From Gammaproteobacteria bacterium (GTDB lineage: Bacteria; Pseudomonadota; Gammaproteobacteria; Xanthomonadales; Xanthomonadaceae), in NCBI GenBank assembly GCA_025352045.1, contig JANXUD010000058.1:39246-103245 (forward strand): a stretch of 64,000 bases of DNA. The letters are read 5' to 3'. The number at the start of each line of letters is the position of its first letter. Positions within the stretch are counted from its first letter, which is position 1. Position numbers and translations under genes: made by a program. This document shows, piece by piece, positions 27,788 through 36,355 of the stretch. The notes under the pieces are model-generated. The model worked only from the letters and a program-made list of their open reading frames with translations, made no database searches and was not told the DNA's origin.

Positions 27788-29641
27788 ATGCTCCCGCGCC
27801 GCGTCGCCCTCGTCGCGCTGGCCGCGCTTTGCGCGGCGGGCGCTGCTGGGCCGGGAAGCGCTGCGTCCCCGCCACGCTTCCCGGACCAGGCGGTCTGGAA
27901 CCAGGACATCAGCCAGGCCGCGCTGCATCCGCAGTCCGCGTCCATGATCGCCACGCTGGCGGGCCTCGGCGGTTTCGGTTACGGGCGCATGCAGATCGAC
28001 TTCGGCATGCGCATCGTCAACGCCCCCGTCGGCGCGCCGACACGCAGCATCGTCGGCTACCCCAGCAATGCCCAGTACTACGCGCCCGATTGCGAACCGG
28101 TAGGCACGGTGATGCCGGTGCCGGTCAATTCCGCGATCGAGGCCAACGCGGGCCTGAGCTGCGCCAATGCCAGCGACGACTGCCACTTGCTGGTCGTGCA
28201 GGGCACCATCCTGTACGAGGCGTATCGCGCCAACGCCAGCGGCGCCGGCGGCCTGCAGGCCCAGTGCCTGGCGGTGTGGAAACTGGACCAGGTCTACCCG
28301 GCCAGCAACCGCGGCGAGCATTGCACCAGCGCGGACGCGGCCGGCTTCCCGATCGCGCCTCTGCTGTTCAACGCCGACGAGGTGTACGCAGCCACGCAGG
28401 TTGCGGGCGGCGACCTGGGCCACGCGATCCGCTTCATCCTGCCGAACGCCAGCATGGCCTCGCTGTCGGGGACGAAGTACTACGTCAGGCCGGCCAGCCA
28501 CGCGGGCGGGCCATCGGGACCGAGCGGCAGCGTCGCCTATGGCTCGCGCCTGCGCCTGCGCGCGGATTTCCCGGTGAACCTGTATTCGCCCGCCGCGCAG
28601 GTGATCCTGCGCACCATGCAGCACTACGGCATCGTGCTGGCGGACGGCGGCAATATCGCGCTGACCGCGGAAGCCGATCTCTACACGACGCATACCTGGA
28701 GCAGCCTGGGCATCACCTCGCGCACCTTCGACCAGCAGGTCGCCGGCACCCCGGTGCGGATCCAGGACTTCGAGGTCCTCGATACCGGGCCGCGCATCGT
28801 CGAGACCTACGCCTGCGTGCGCAATCCCGATCCGGTCGGCCCGCCGACGGTGTCGATCGCCGACGCCACGGTAAGCGAGGGCAACGCAGGTACGAAAGTC
28901 GCCAGCTTCACGCTTGCGCTGTCGCAGGCCGCGTCGGCACCGGTTAGCGTGGACGCCGCGACGCGCGACGGCTCCGCCTTCGCCGGCAGCGACTACGTCC
29001 CGCGCAGCGCGCGGGTCACGTTCCCGCCGGGCGCCACCAGCGCGACGTTCGACGTCACCATCAATGGCGACACCGCGGTCGAGGGCAACGAGGTGTTCTA
29101 CGTCGGCCTGTCGAACCTGTCCGGCGCCAGCGCCGGCGACCTGGAGGCGCTCGGGACCATCGGCAACGACGACCTGGCGCAACTGCGCATCGACGATGCC
29201 TCTGTCGTGGAGGGCAACTCCGGCGCGAGCACGATCACCTTCGAAGTGCTGCTCTCGGCGCCGATGCCTGGCCCGGTGACCTTCGACGTCGCCACAGGCG
29301 GCGGAAACGCGACCGCGGGGGCCGACTACGTGGCGCGCACGCAGACCGGTCGTATCCTCGATGCAGGGCGCACGCGCGCCCTGTTCGAGGTGGCGGTCAA
29401 TGGCGATGTCGCGATGGAAGGCAACGAGACCTTCGGTGTGCAGCTCTCCAACGTGGCTGGAGCGAAGCTCGTCGACGGCAATGCGATCGGCACGATCGTG
29501 GACGACGACCCGGCGGCCGCGCCGCCCCCTGCGCCCGCCACGGCAGCGCCGCGACGGGCCGGGGCCCCCGCCAAACGCAGCGGGAGCTCGCGCGCCGTTA
29601 CCTGTGCGCCCTGGCGTAGGCGGTGTATTCGGCCTGGGTGA
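27788..29641 (+). CDS. Secreted protein with two Calx-beta domains and an unknown N-terminal domain
   Basis: 617 residues from ATG 27788 (GTG at 27785 is also possible). A signal peptide ends near GSAAS. The N-terminal region (about 28-350) has six or so cysteines, no known motif, and is rich in small polar residues (VQGTILYEAYRANASG, KYYVRPASHAGG); I do not recognise it. Two Calx-beta units follow at about 355-465 and 466-575, closely like those of the protease upstream (GSDYV...NGDT...EGNE...NDD). The tail is Pro/Ala/Arg-rich and overlaps the convergent EF-hand gene by 44 bases. Likely acts with the S8 protease outside the cell. Confidence 0.75.
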   Translation: MLPRRVALVALAALCAAGAAGPGSAASPPRFPDQAVWNQDISQAALHPQSASMIATLAGLGGFGYGRMQIDFGMRIVNAPVGAPTRSIVGYPSNAQYYAPDCEPVGTVMPVPVNSAIEANAGLSCANASDDCHLLVVQGTILYEAYRANASGAGGLQAQCLAVWKLDQVYPASNRGEHCTSADAAGFPIAPLLFNADEVYAATQVAGGDLGHAIRFILPNASMASLSGTKYYVRPASHAGGPSGPSGSVAYGSRLRLRADFPVNLYSPAAQVILRTMQHYGIVLADGGNIALTAEADLYTTHTWSSLGITSRTFDQQVAGTPVRIQDFEVLDTGPRIVETYACVRNPDPVGPPTVSIADATVSEGNAGTKVASFTLALSQAASAPVSVDAATRDGSAFAGSDYVPRSARVTFPPGATSATFDVTINGDTAVEGNEVFYVGLSNLSGASAGDLEALGTIGNDDLAQLRIDDASVVEGNSGASTITFEVLLSAPMPGPVTFDVATGGGNATAGADYVARTQTGRILDAGRTRALFEVAVNGDVAMEGNETFGVQLSNVAGAKLVDGNAIGTIVDDDPAAAPPPAPATAAPRRAGAPAKRSGSSRAVTCAPWRRRCIRPG

Positions 29642-30260
29642 CGAAGCCGTCCTTGTTGCTGTCCATGGTCGTGAACGATGCGCTCAGGGCGGCATTGCCC
29701 GTGGCTTCGGCAAGGCTGAGCTTGCTGTCCGAGTCGGCGTCCAGCCTGACCCAGAGGTCGCGGCTCACCACGGCCGAACCGCCCGCGGCTTGCTGTTCAC
29801 CCTGGCTGGCATTGGCGGTGAAGTAGGTGCGGTATTCGTCCTGGGTGACGAAGCCGTCCTTGTCTGCGTCGATGGTGGCGAAGCGCACATTCAGGCCGGC
29901 GTTGGCCCTCGCTTCGGTCATGCTCAGCTTGCCATCGGCATTGCTGTCGGCGTCCGTCCACCAGTTGCCCTTGCCGGGGTTGCTCGCCGCGGCCGAGGAC
30001 TGGGTCGGCGTGGCGCCGGCGGCCATCGCGGTGGGCATGGATTCCTGTCGGGTGCTGCGTGCGCTGACCGCGTCGCTGGCGCGCGCACTGCCCCTCGCGG
30101 CCGTCGCCGGCAGCGCCGGGCTGGCAGGCGTGGTTGCGATCGCCGGCGTGGCGGGCGCGGCGGGCGTGGCGCCCGAGGCCTCGGCCTGCGCGAACGCCAA
30201 CGGCGACGCAAGGACTGCGGCGAAGGCGAGGGCGATCAGGGTGCGATTGGGTACTTGCAT
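29598..30260 (-). CDS. Exported EF-hand calcium-binding protein
   Basis: 220 residues from ATG 30260, which has a perfect AAGGAG 8 bases upstream. A signal peptide (...ASPLAFAQA) is followed by an Ala/Pro/Thr linker and four EF-hand loops: DADSNADGKLSMTE, DADKDGFVTQDE, DADSDSKLSLAE and DSNKDGFVTQAE. The loops form two near-identical pairs, so the domain arose by internal duplication. Position 12 is Glu in each. The third loop lacks the usual Gly6. A periplasmic or secreted calcium binder next to two Calx-beta proteins, which are also calcium-binding types. Confidence 0.85.
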   Translation of the reverse strand: MQVPNRTLIALAFAAVLASPLAFAQAEASGATPAAPATPAIATTPASPALPATAARGSARASDAVSARSTRQESMPTAMAAGATPTQSSAAASNPGKGNWWTDADSNADGKLSMTEARANAGLNVRFATIDADKDGFVTQDEYRTYFTANASQGEQQAAGGSAVVSRDLWVRLDADSDSKLSLAEATGNAALSASFTTMDSNKDGFVTQAEYTAYARAHR

Positions 30261-30400
30261 GCTGCAGTCTCCTTGACGAATGCATCGGCCCGCCTCATGC
30301 GGGGCCCGGCAAGGTTGGCGCGTCGCGACTGACTCGGCCCTGAGTTCGCATGCGCGAGGCGGCCCGGTCCGGCTCATCGCCAGCGATCCACGCAGGCGGT

Positions 30401-30440
30401 ATTCAGCGGCTGGTCAGCCTTTTGGCCAGCCATGCTGAAT
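30401..30440. repeat. Inverted repeat in the divergent EF-hand / Gln-rich gene gap
   Basis: ATTCAGC-GGCTGG (30401-30413) pairs with CCAGCC-AT-GCTGAAT (30426-30440), with a 2-base bulge and a 12-base loop. It lies in the 283-base gap 30261-30543 between two divergent genes. A further ATTCAG lies at about 30475. It could be an operator or an RNA hairpin; no clear promoter hexamers were found around it. Confidence 0.5.
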
Positions 30441-30543
30441 GCAGGCACCATCGGGCGTTTTGCACTCACCATTCATTCAGTGCCGATGCCTCGTACTGGC
30501 GGCGTGGCAGGAATGTCCCTGCCCGTGACCCATGAGGATCGCA

Positions 30544-31992
30544 ATGAACGTCAACACCCTCCGCCGAACCCTGCTGGCTTCCGTGATCGGATCCGCCCTC
30601 GCGTTCGGGATGAGCGCACCGTCGATCGCCCACGCGCAGGACGCAGTCGCCAAGGACCAGGACCAGGCGAAGACGGACGCCGACAAGGCCGAGCAGCGTC
30701 GCGCCCGCCAGGCCGCGCGAGCCGCCGAAGGCGCTGCGCAGGCTCCCCAGCAGGCGGCGCAGCCGCAGCCCAATGCAAGGCAGGGCGGCACGGTCGACGC
30801 ATGGCAGGTCGACGGCAACGCCGCCGCCCAGGAACAGGCGCGCCAGCAGCAGCAGGCCCAGCGCGAAGCCCAGCAGGCCCAGCTCCGCGAGGTGCAGGAC
30901 CGGCAGCGCCAGTTGCAGGAGCAGCAGCTGCAGGTTGCGCGTGAGCGCGAGAACCAGCGCGAGCAGGCCGACCAGGCACGCACTGCCGACCAGCAGCGCC
31001 GCATGGCCGAGCAGCAGCGCCAGCAGGACGACGCGGCACAGCGCCAGGCCCAGGAGGCCGCGCGCCTCGCCAACGACGCCCGACAGCGCGACGCGCAGAT
31101 CGCAGACCAGCGCTCCCGCCAACGCGACCTGCGGGACGCCGCGATCGCGCCGCGCCAGGACGACAGCCGCGCCCCGTTCCAGCGCGACGACAGCCGTTAC
31201 GCCGGCCAGCGTGACGACGGCCGCGCCGCGATCCAGCGCGACGACGCCCGATACTCCCCCCAGGGCGACCAGTCGGGCCGCCACCTGAGCGACGCCGAGG
31301 CGCAGGCGAACCGCGACGACGAGCGTCGCCGCGAGAGCTCCGATCGTGCGGCGTCCCTGTCGCGCAGCCAGCAGGCCGCGCTGATCGAGGAGCAGCGTCG
31401 CCAGGCGGAACTGTACAGCCAGTCGTACTCGACCCGCGATGCGCTGGCCCGCCGGCAGTCGCAGTACCTGGAGCAGCAGAACCGGCGCTCGCAGTACGCC
31501 TACCAGCAGCGCTATTACGACCTGCTGCGCCAGCAGGGCCAGCGCAATGACTGGCAGAACTACAACTACTACGGCGACCCGTACTTCTCCACCCAGCCGA
31601 CCTATCGCTACTATCGTGGCGGCAGCTACTACCAGGTGAACGAGTACGCCGCCCGCCTGCTGCGCCAGGCCATCGACTACGGCTATCGCGAGGGCATCCG
31701 CGCCGGCCGCGCCGACGAGCAGGACGGCTGGCGCTTCGACTACCGCAACAGCTTCGCCTACCAGGACGCCAACTACGGCTACCGTGGTTTCTACGTGCGG
31801 CAGTCGGAGTACAACTACTACTTCCGCCAGGGCTTCCGCCGCGGTTACGAGGACGGTTTCTACGGGCGTCGCCAGTACGGCCGCTACAGCAATGGCAACG
31901 ACAGCATTCTGTCCAGCGTGCTGTCTCTGGTGCTCAACCTGCAGCCGTACAACGGCGGCTACAACCAGAGCTACTACAACAACGGTTACTGA
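30544..31992 (+). CDS. Exported Gln/Arg/Asp/Tyr-rich low-complexity protein
   Basis: 482 residues from ATG 30544 (AGGA 5 bases upstream). Signal peptide to about IAHAQD. Then: a Gln/Ala/Arg coiled-coil-like region (about 25-200), a short 9-residue repeat QRDD(S/G/A)R(Y/A)xx in tandem (DNA 31156-31260), another Gln/Arg helix (about 230-330), and a Tyr/Arg/Gly-rich C-terminus (RYYRGGSYYQVNEYAARLL, YGYREGIRAG, FRRGYEDGFYGRRQYG). The C-terminal YG/RG composition suggests a self-associating envelope or surface protein. I do not recognise a family. It ends at a strong terminator. Confidence 0.75.
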   Translation: MNVNTLRRTLLASVIGSALAFGMSAPSIAHAQDAVAKDQDQAKTDADKAEQRRARQAARAAEGAAQAPQQAAQPQPNARQGGTVDAWQVDGNAAAQEQARQQQQAQREAQQAQLREVQDRQRQLQEQQLQVARERENQREQADQARTADQQRRMAEQQRQQDDAAQRQAQEAARLANDARQRDAQIADQRSRQRDLRDAAIAPRQDDSRAPFQRDDSRYAGQRDDGRAAIQRDDARYSPQGDQSGRHLSDAEAQANRDDERRRESSDRAASLSRSQQAALIEEQRRQAELYSQSYSTRDALARRQSQYLEQQNRRSQYAYQQRYYDLLRQQGQRNDWQNYNYYGDPYFSTQPTYRYYRGGSYYQVNEYAARLLRQAIDYGYREGIRAGRADEQDGWRFDYRNSFAYQDANYGYRGFYVRQSEYNYYFRQGFRRGYEDGFYGRRQYGRYSNGNDSILSSVLSLVLNLQPYNGGYNQSYYNNGY

Positions 31993-32033
31993 TTGGGCTG
32001 TTCGCCATCGGGACTCGTTCGTCCCGCCACACC

Positions 32034-32062
32034 AACGCCCGGCCTTGCGCCGGGCGTTTTTT
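32034..32062 (+). terminator. Rho-independent terminator after the Gln-rich gene
   Basis: AACGCCCGGC (32034-32043) and GCCGGGCGTT (32049-32058) form a perfect 10-bp stem with a 5-base loop, followed by four more T (six in all from 32057). The T-run touches the stop codon of the convergent carboxypeptidase gene. Confidence 0.9.
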
Positions 32063-33570
32063 CACTCGATGGCGTGCACCCGCCAGGCCGGGAATTCGCT
32101 GCCCGGCATGGCGTCGGCCAGCCCGCAGGCCAGCAGGCCGTCGTCGCTCTCCGCCTCGCACAGGTAGACCGCGATGGCGCCACGCGGATGCTGGGTCCGC
32201 ACCAGGGACCAGCCCTCGGGCAGGGAATGGCGGCCGCGGGTGTAGTCGGCCTCCAGGTATTCCGAGGCATTGGCCTCCAGGATCTGCCGGCCCGCCGAGC
32301 TGACGCGGCCGCGGACCCGGGCGCGCTCGGCGTCCAGCATCGGCGCGCGCGTGGGCGTCTCCACGGACAGCCCATGGCCGCGCAGCAGCGCCGCCACCGG
32401 CGGCGGAACCGCATAGGCCAGCGGCCGGGCGACCGTGTGCTCGCTCGCGAAGCGACCGATCCAGGGCACGCGCACGCTGATCGGCGCGCCATCGAGCGTG
32501 TAAGGCTCGCGCGTCAGCACCTCGACGTCGCGATCGGGGAAGGCTTCGAGCCTGTAGCGCACGGCGATGAACTCGGGCGGCATCGTGCAGGCTGCGAGCA
32601 GGTCCACGATTTCGTCGCCGTGCGCAGCGACGTGCGCCAGCGACTCGCGAAGGAAGGCATAGGTCGCGCGCACCCGGTCGGCGTAGGGGATGTAGGAGTA
32701 GCTCTCCAGCAGCAGGTCGAGCCGGTTGGTCAGTCCGCGGTAATTGCCGCCGAAGCGCGGGTGGTGCGTGTAGGTGATCCAGCCCAGCCCCTGGCCGCCC
32801 TCGTCGCGCAGGAAATTGCCGTAGTAGAAGCTGTCCATGCCCTCGGCCTCGCGGACCCGCGCGCCTACGGCGGGCAGCAGGCGCTCGCGCATGTAGTCGA
32901 TCGGCTCGCGCCGGCCGCTGCCGACGACGTGCGGTACGTCGTAGGTCATGGCGAATCGGTGGATCGAGCCATTGGTGGAATGGCAGTCGATGGTCAGGTG
33001 CGCATTCCACGGCTGGGCGACCCGCGTTTGCAGCAGGCGCATCTCCTCCGCGCGCTGCTGCATGTAGTCGCGATTGAGATTGATGCCGGCGGCGTTCACG
33101 CGCGTGCCGACGCCGCTCGCCGGTCCAAGCTGGCCGCTGAACTTGTCCAGCTCGAGCTTGCGGTTGACCGGGTCGATGCGGTCGTTGCCATCGGGATTGA
33201 ACAGCGGCACAACCACCAGCACCAGCTTGTCCAGCAGGTCGCCGTGGGCGCCGCGCAGGATGTCGCGCACCAGCATCAGGCAGCCTTCCTTGCCCTCGAT
33301 CTCGCCGGCATGGATGCCGTTGATCACGAGCACCACCGGCAGGCCCGAGGCATGCGCGGCTTCCGGCGTGGCATGCCCCTGCGAGGAGAGCACCAGCAGG
33401 GGCAGGGCGCGGCCTTCGGGCGATGCACCGAAGTCGCCCACGTGCAGCCGCGGATCGCCTTCCGACGCCAGCGCGGCGATGAAGGCCAGCACATCCGCGT
33501 GGCGGGAGGTTTCGCTGTAGTCGCTGGATTCGGCGCGGGTGAGCGGCAGCGTGGCGGCGGGCAGGGGCAT
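32062..33570 (-). CDS. M14 family zinc carboxypeptidase
   Basis: 502 residues from ATG 33570. The M14 zinc site is HAGEIEGKEG (HxxE) with the third ligand in TIDCHSTNGS. RALPLLVLS and NPDGNDRIDP fit the peptidase_M14 core, and a C-terminal beta domain of about 150 residues follows. Enzymes of this layout cleave C-terminal residues or amide-linked substrates. No clear signal peptide is seen in this start; an upstream ATG (33624) does not improve it. It is convergent with the Gln-rich gene. Confidence 0.87.
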   Translation of the reverse strand: MPLPAATLPLTRAESSDYSETSRHADVLAFIAALASEGDPRLHVGDFGASPEGRALPLLVLSSQGHATPEAAHASGLPVVLVINGIHAGEIEGKEGCLMLVRDILRGAHGDLLDKLVLVVVPLFNPDGNDRIDPVNRKLELDKFSGQLGPASGVGTRVNAAGINLNRDYMQQRAEEMRLLQTRVAQPWNAHLTIDCHSTNGSIHRFAMTYDVPHVVGSGRREPIDYMRERLLPAVGARVREAEGMDSFYYGNFLRDEGGQGLGWITYTHHPRFGGNYRGLTNRLDLLLESYSYIPYADRVRATYAFLRESLAHVAAHGDEIVDLLAACTMPPEFIAVRYRLEAFPDRDVEVLTREPYTLDGAPISVRVPWIGRFASEHTVARPLAYAVPPPVAALLRGHGLSVETPTRAPMLDAERARVRGRVSSAGRQILEANASEYLEADYTRGRHSLPEGWSLVRTQHPRGAIAVYLCEAESDDGLLACGLADAMPGSEFPAWRVHAIE

Positions 33571-33684
33571 GGGGTCGTGGTCCCGGGGGCGTTGCCCCGA
33601 TTCTAGCGCCGTGCGCCCGGTCACCCGAATGCGGCTGGAATGAGATGGGCGCCGGCAGTTCGCAGCGCTCGTCTATCATGGGCC

Positions 33685-34425
33685 ATGCAAACCGGACTCC
33701 AGGAAACAGGCGTCGCGTCGCAGGCGCTTGCCGAGGACCTCGCCGGCCCTGGTTTCGCGTTCGTGCACGCGCCCGGGATGCGCGCCCTGCTCGAAGCCGC
33801 CGGACCGCTGGACGACTGGGATGCGCTGGCCGCCAGCTGGGACCGGCTCGAACTCGATGACTACATGGCCGACCATGGTCGCTACCGTCGCCGCCGGCAC
33901 GCGGTGTACGCGGCTTCGCCCGGCGCGGCAATCGTCCCGCGGCCCGCGCAACCGCATTACCAGTCGCTGGAATACAACGCGCTCAACGGTGGCATCGCGC
34001 GCTGGTTCGCGGCGGTCGAGCCGGGCTTCGCCACCGGTCCCGCGCTCGGTACCGTGCTCGCCTTCTGCCGCAGCCTGTTCGAGCGACTCGCCGGCGCCGT
34101 AGCCTGGCACATCGAGTTGCACCAGTTCCGGATCGAAGCGGGCGCTGGCATGGAAGGGCTCCCGACTCCCGAAGGCATGCACCGCGACGGCGTGGACTAT
34201 GTGCTGGTGCTGCTGGTCCACCGCCAGAACATCGACCGCGGCACCACGCTGATCGGCGCGCCCGATGGCAGCTTCACCGACAGTTTCACCCTGGCCGCGC
34301 CATTCGATGCCGCGCTGCTCGACGATCATCGCGTCTACCACGGTGTCACGCCGGTGCAGGCGAGGGATCCGGCGCTGCCGGCGCATCGCGATGTCCTGGT
34401 GGTCACCTTCCGAATCGCGACGTAG
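33685..34425 (+). CDS. 2OG-Fe dioxygenase family protein (PF10014-like)
   Basis: 246 residues. The iron-binding facial triad is visible as His166-Arg-Asp168 (GMHRDGVDYVLV) and His219 (VYHGVTPV). RGTTLIG and the C-terminal VTFRIAT also match the 2OG-Fe_Oxy_2 family, whose best-known member is Bacillus thuringiensis isoleucine dioxygenase that hydroxylates free amino acids. The substrate here is not known. TATCAT at 33674-33679 ends 5 bases before the ATG with no ribosome-binding site, so a leaderless mRNA is possible. Confidence 0.82.
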   Translation: MQTGLQETGVASQALAEDLAGPGFAFVHAPGMRALLEAAGPLDDWDALAASWDRLELDDYMADHGRYRRRRHAVYAASPGAAIVPRPAQPHYQSLEYNALNGGIARWFAAVEPGFATGPALGTVLAFCRSLFERLAGAVAWHIELHQFRIEAGAGMEGLPTPEGMHRDGVDYVLVLLVHRQNIDRGTTLIGAPDGSFTDSFTLAAPFDAALLDDHRVYHGVTPVQARDPALPAHRDVLVVTFRIAT

Positions 34426-34458
34426 TCCTGCCAGGTCACTCCTTGCGCAGCCCCGGGA

Positions 34459-35349
34459 TCAGGGATGGGTGCGGATGTCGTCGAGCAGCCAGTCCGCGAA
34501 TTCGCGCGCCGGCGCGCGCAGCCGCCGGTGGGCCGGATAGACCAGGAAATAGTTCCAGCGCGTCGGGACGACCGGGCCGGGCAGGCGCACCAGATCGCCG
34601 CGGGCGAGCCATGGCGCGACGATCTTCTCGCGCGCGAGCGCCGCGCCGACGCCATGCGCCGCCGCTTCCAGCGCGTCGGTGGAATCGCTGCAGGCCAGGC
34701 GCTCGCGCAGCGGCAGGCCGTGGACGCCGGCGGCCCGGAACCAGTCCAGCCAGCCCTGCCGCGCCAGGTCGCTGATCAGCGGCAGCGCAGCGATGTCCGC
34801 GGGCTCGCGCACCCGTGCCAGTCCGGCCAGCCGCGGCGAGGCGACCGGGAATAGCGCGTCATCCACCAGATGGTGCGCCACCAGCCCGGGCCAATGGCCG
34901 GGGCCGTGGCGCAGGGCGAGGTCCGCGCCCTCGTCCTCGAAGCGGGTCAGTCCTGGCTCGGTGTCGAGCGTGATCCGCAGCGCGGGATGCGCGTCGGTGA
35001 ATCGCGGCAGGCGCGGCAGCAGCCAGGCGTAGGCGAAGCTGTGCAGGGTGTTGATGCGCAAGTGGCCGCCACGCGCCTCGCCTGCGCGCAGCGAGCCCAG
35101 CACGCCCTCCATGTCGGACATCGCGCTGCTGGCGGAATCGGCCAGTCGCCTGCCTTCGGAGGTCAGGCTCACCCCGCGCGCATGGCGCTGGAACAGGGCG
35201 ACGCTTAGGCGCGCTTCCAGTTTGCGCACGTGGTGGCTGACCGCGCTGGCGGTGAGGTGCAATTCCTCGGCCGCATGGGCGAAGTTCTGGTGCCGGGCCG
35301 CCGACTCGAAGGCGGCCAGGGCGGAAAGGAAGTCCGGACGCAGTGCCAT
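34459..35349 (-). CDS. LysR family transcriptional regulator (GcvA-like)
   Basis: 296 residues from ATG 35349. The N-terminal winged helix-turn-helix is SALAAFESAARHQNFAHAAEELHLTASAVSHHVRKLEARLSVALF (in parts), followed by an effector domain of periplasmic-binding type. DLALRHGPGHWPGL is typical of the GcvA/AmpR subgroup. It is divergent from an EamA exporter gene 98 bases away, the classic arrangement in which a LysR regulator controls its neighbour. The inducer cannot be told. Confidence 0.9.
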   Translation of the reverse strand: MALRPDFLSALAAFESAARHQNFAHAAEELHLTASAVSHHVRKLEARLSVALFQRHARGVSLTSEGRRLADSASSAMSDMEGVLGSLRAGEARGGHLRINTLHSFAYAWLLPRLPRFTDAHPALRITLDTEPGLTRFEDEGADLALRHGPGHWPGLVAHHLVDDALFPVASPRLAGLARVREPADIAALPLISDLARQGWLDWFRAAGVHGLPLRERLACSDSTDALEAAAHGVGAALAREKIVAPWLARGDLVRLPGPVVPTRWNYFLVYPAHRRLRAPAREFADWLLDDIRTHP

Positions 35350-35447
35350 AGCCGCAAATCCTGCTTGTGCCTGTCGCCCAAAGTACGCGCTTGTCTGGCC
35401 CTGTGGAAGGATCAAACTATGCCCAAGGCACGAAAAAGGCTTGCTCC

Positions 35448-36353
35448 ATGAATCGCGAGGCACAGATCGACATCGCCGGACTCCGCCCGGCAGCACATTC
35501 CGCGGCCTGGCTGACGCCGCTGGAACTGGGCTCCCTTGCAGCGATCTGGGGCGCGTCCTTCATGTTCCAGCGCATCGCCGCGCCGGAATTCGGCGCGCTG
35601 CCACTGGGCGAGGTGCGGCTGGCACTTGGCGCGTTCGTCCTGCTGCCCTTCCTGTGGCGTGAGCGCGCGGCCTTCCCGCGCCGGCTTTGGCCGACCCTGG
35701 CCCTGATCGGTGCGATCAACTCCGCCATTCCCTTCGCCCTGTTTGCCTGGGCGGCGCAGCACGCGCCCGCCGGCATGGTGGCGATCAGCAACAGCCTCGC
35801 GGTGATGTTCACCGCACTGGTCGCCTTCCTGTTCTACGGCGAGCGCATCGGCGGGCGGCACATGGCGGCCCTGGCCGCGGGCTTCGCCGGCGTGGTCATC
35901 CTGGCGAGCGCGAAGATCGCGGGCGCCAGCGTCGGGCTCGCCGTGCTTGCCGGCACCGCGGCCGCCTTCCTCTACGGCGTCGGCGTGAACCTGGTGCGGC
36001 ACAAGCTGGCCGACCTGCCACCGATCGCGCTGGCCGCGGCGACGCTGGGTTGCGCCGCGCTGATCCTGTTGCCGTTCGCCATCCTCGCCTGGCCCGCGCA
36101 CGCGATCAGCAGCCTGTCATGGGGCTCAGCCCTGGCCCTGGGCGTGGTCTGCTCGGGCATCGCCTATGCGCTCTATTACCGGCTGATCCAGCGCATTGGC
36201 GGCAATCGCGCGGTGACGGTCACCTACCTGGTGCCGCTGTTCGCCGTGCTCTGGGCCTGGGGGCTGCTCGGCGAAACGCCGACCTGGCGCATGCTCATCG
36301 CCGGTGCGCTGATCCTCGGCAGCGTCGCGCTCGCCCAGGGCCGGCGCAGCTGA
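35448..36353 (+). CDS. EamA/DMT family transporter
   Basis: 301 residues with ten hydrophobic helices in two EamA repeats. AIWGASFMFQRIAAPEFGALPLGEVRLALG is the start of repeat 1 (seen in parts) and AAFLYGVGVNLVRHKLADLP of repeat 2. DMT proteins export metabolites such as amino acids or take up small organics across the inner membrane. It is divergent from the LysR gene, which probably regulates it. The cytoplasmic N-terminus before the first helix is about 25 residues. Confidence 0.88.
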   Translation: MNREAQIDIAGLRPAAHSAAWLTPLELGSLAAIWGASFMFQRIAAPEFGALPLGEVRLALGAFVLLPFLWRERAAFPRRLWPTLALIGAINSAIPFALFAWAAQHAPAGMVAISNSLAVMFTALVAFLFYGERIGGRHMAALAAGFAGVVILASAKIAGASVGLAVLAGTAAAFLYGVGVNLVRHKLADLPPIALAAATLGCAALILLPFAILAWPAHAISSLSWGSALALGVVCSGIAYALYYRLIQRIGGNRAVTVTYLVPLFAVLWAWGLLGETPTWRMLIAGALILGSVALAQGRRS

Positions 36354-36355
36354 GC

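Noticed and set aside
26396..29182. Long minus-strand frame opposite the Calx-beta genes
   Set aside because: Mirror of a repeated coding sequence; no start signal or family match.
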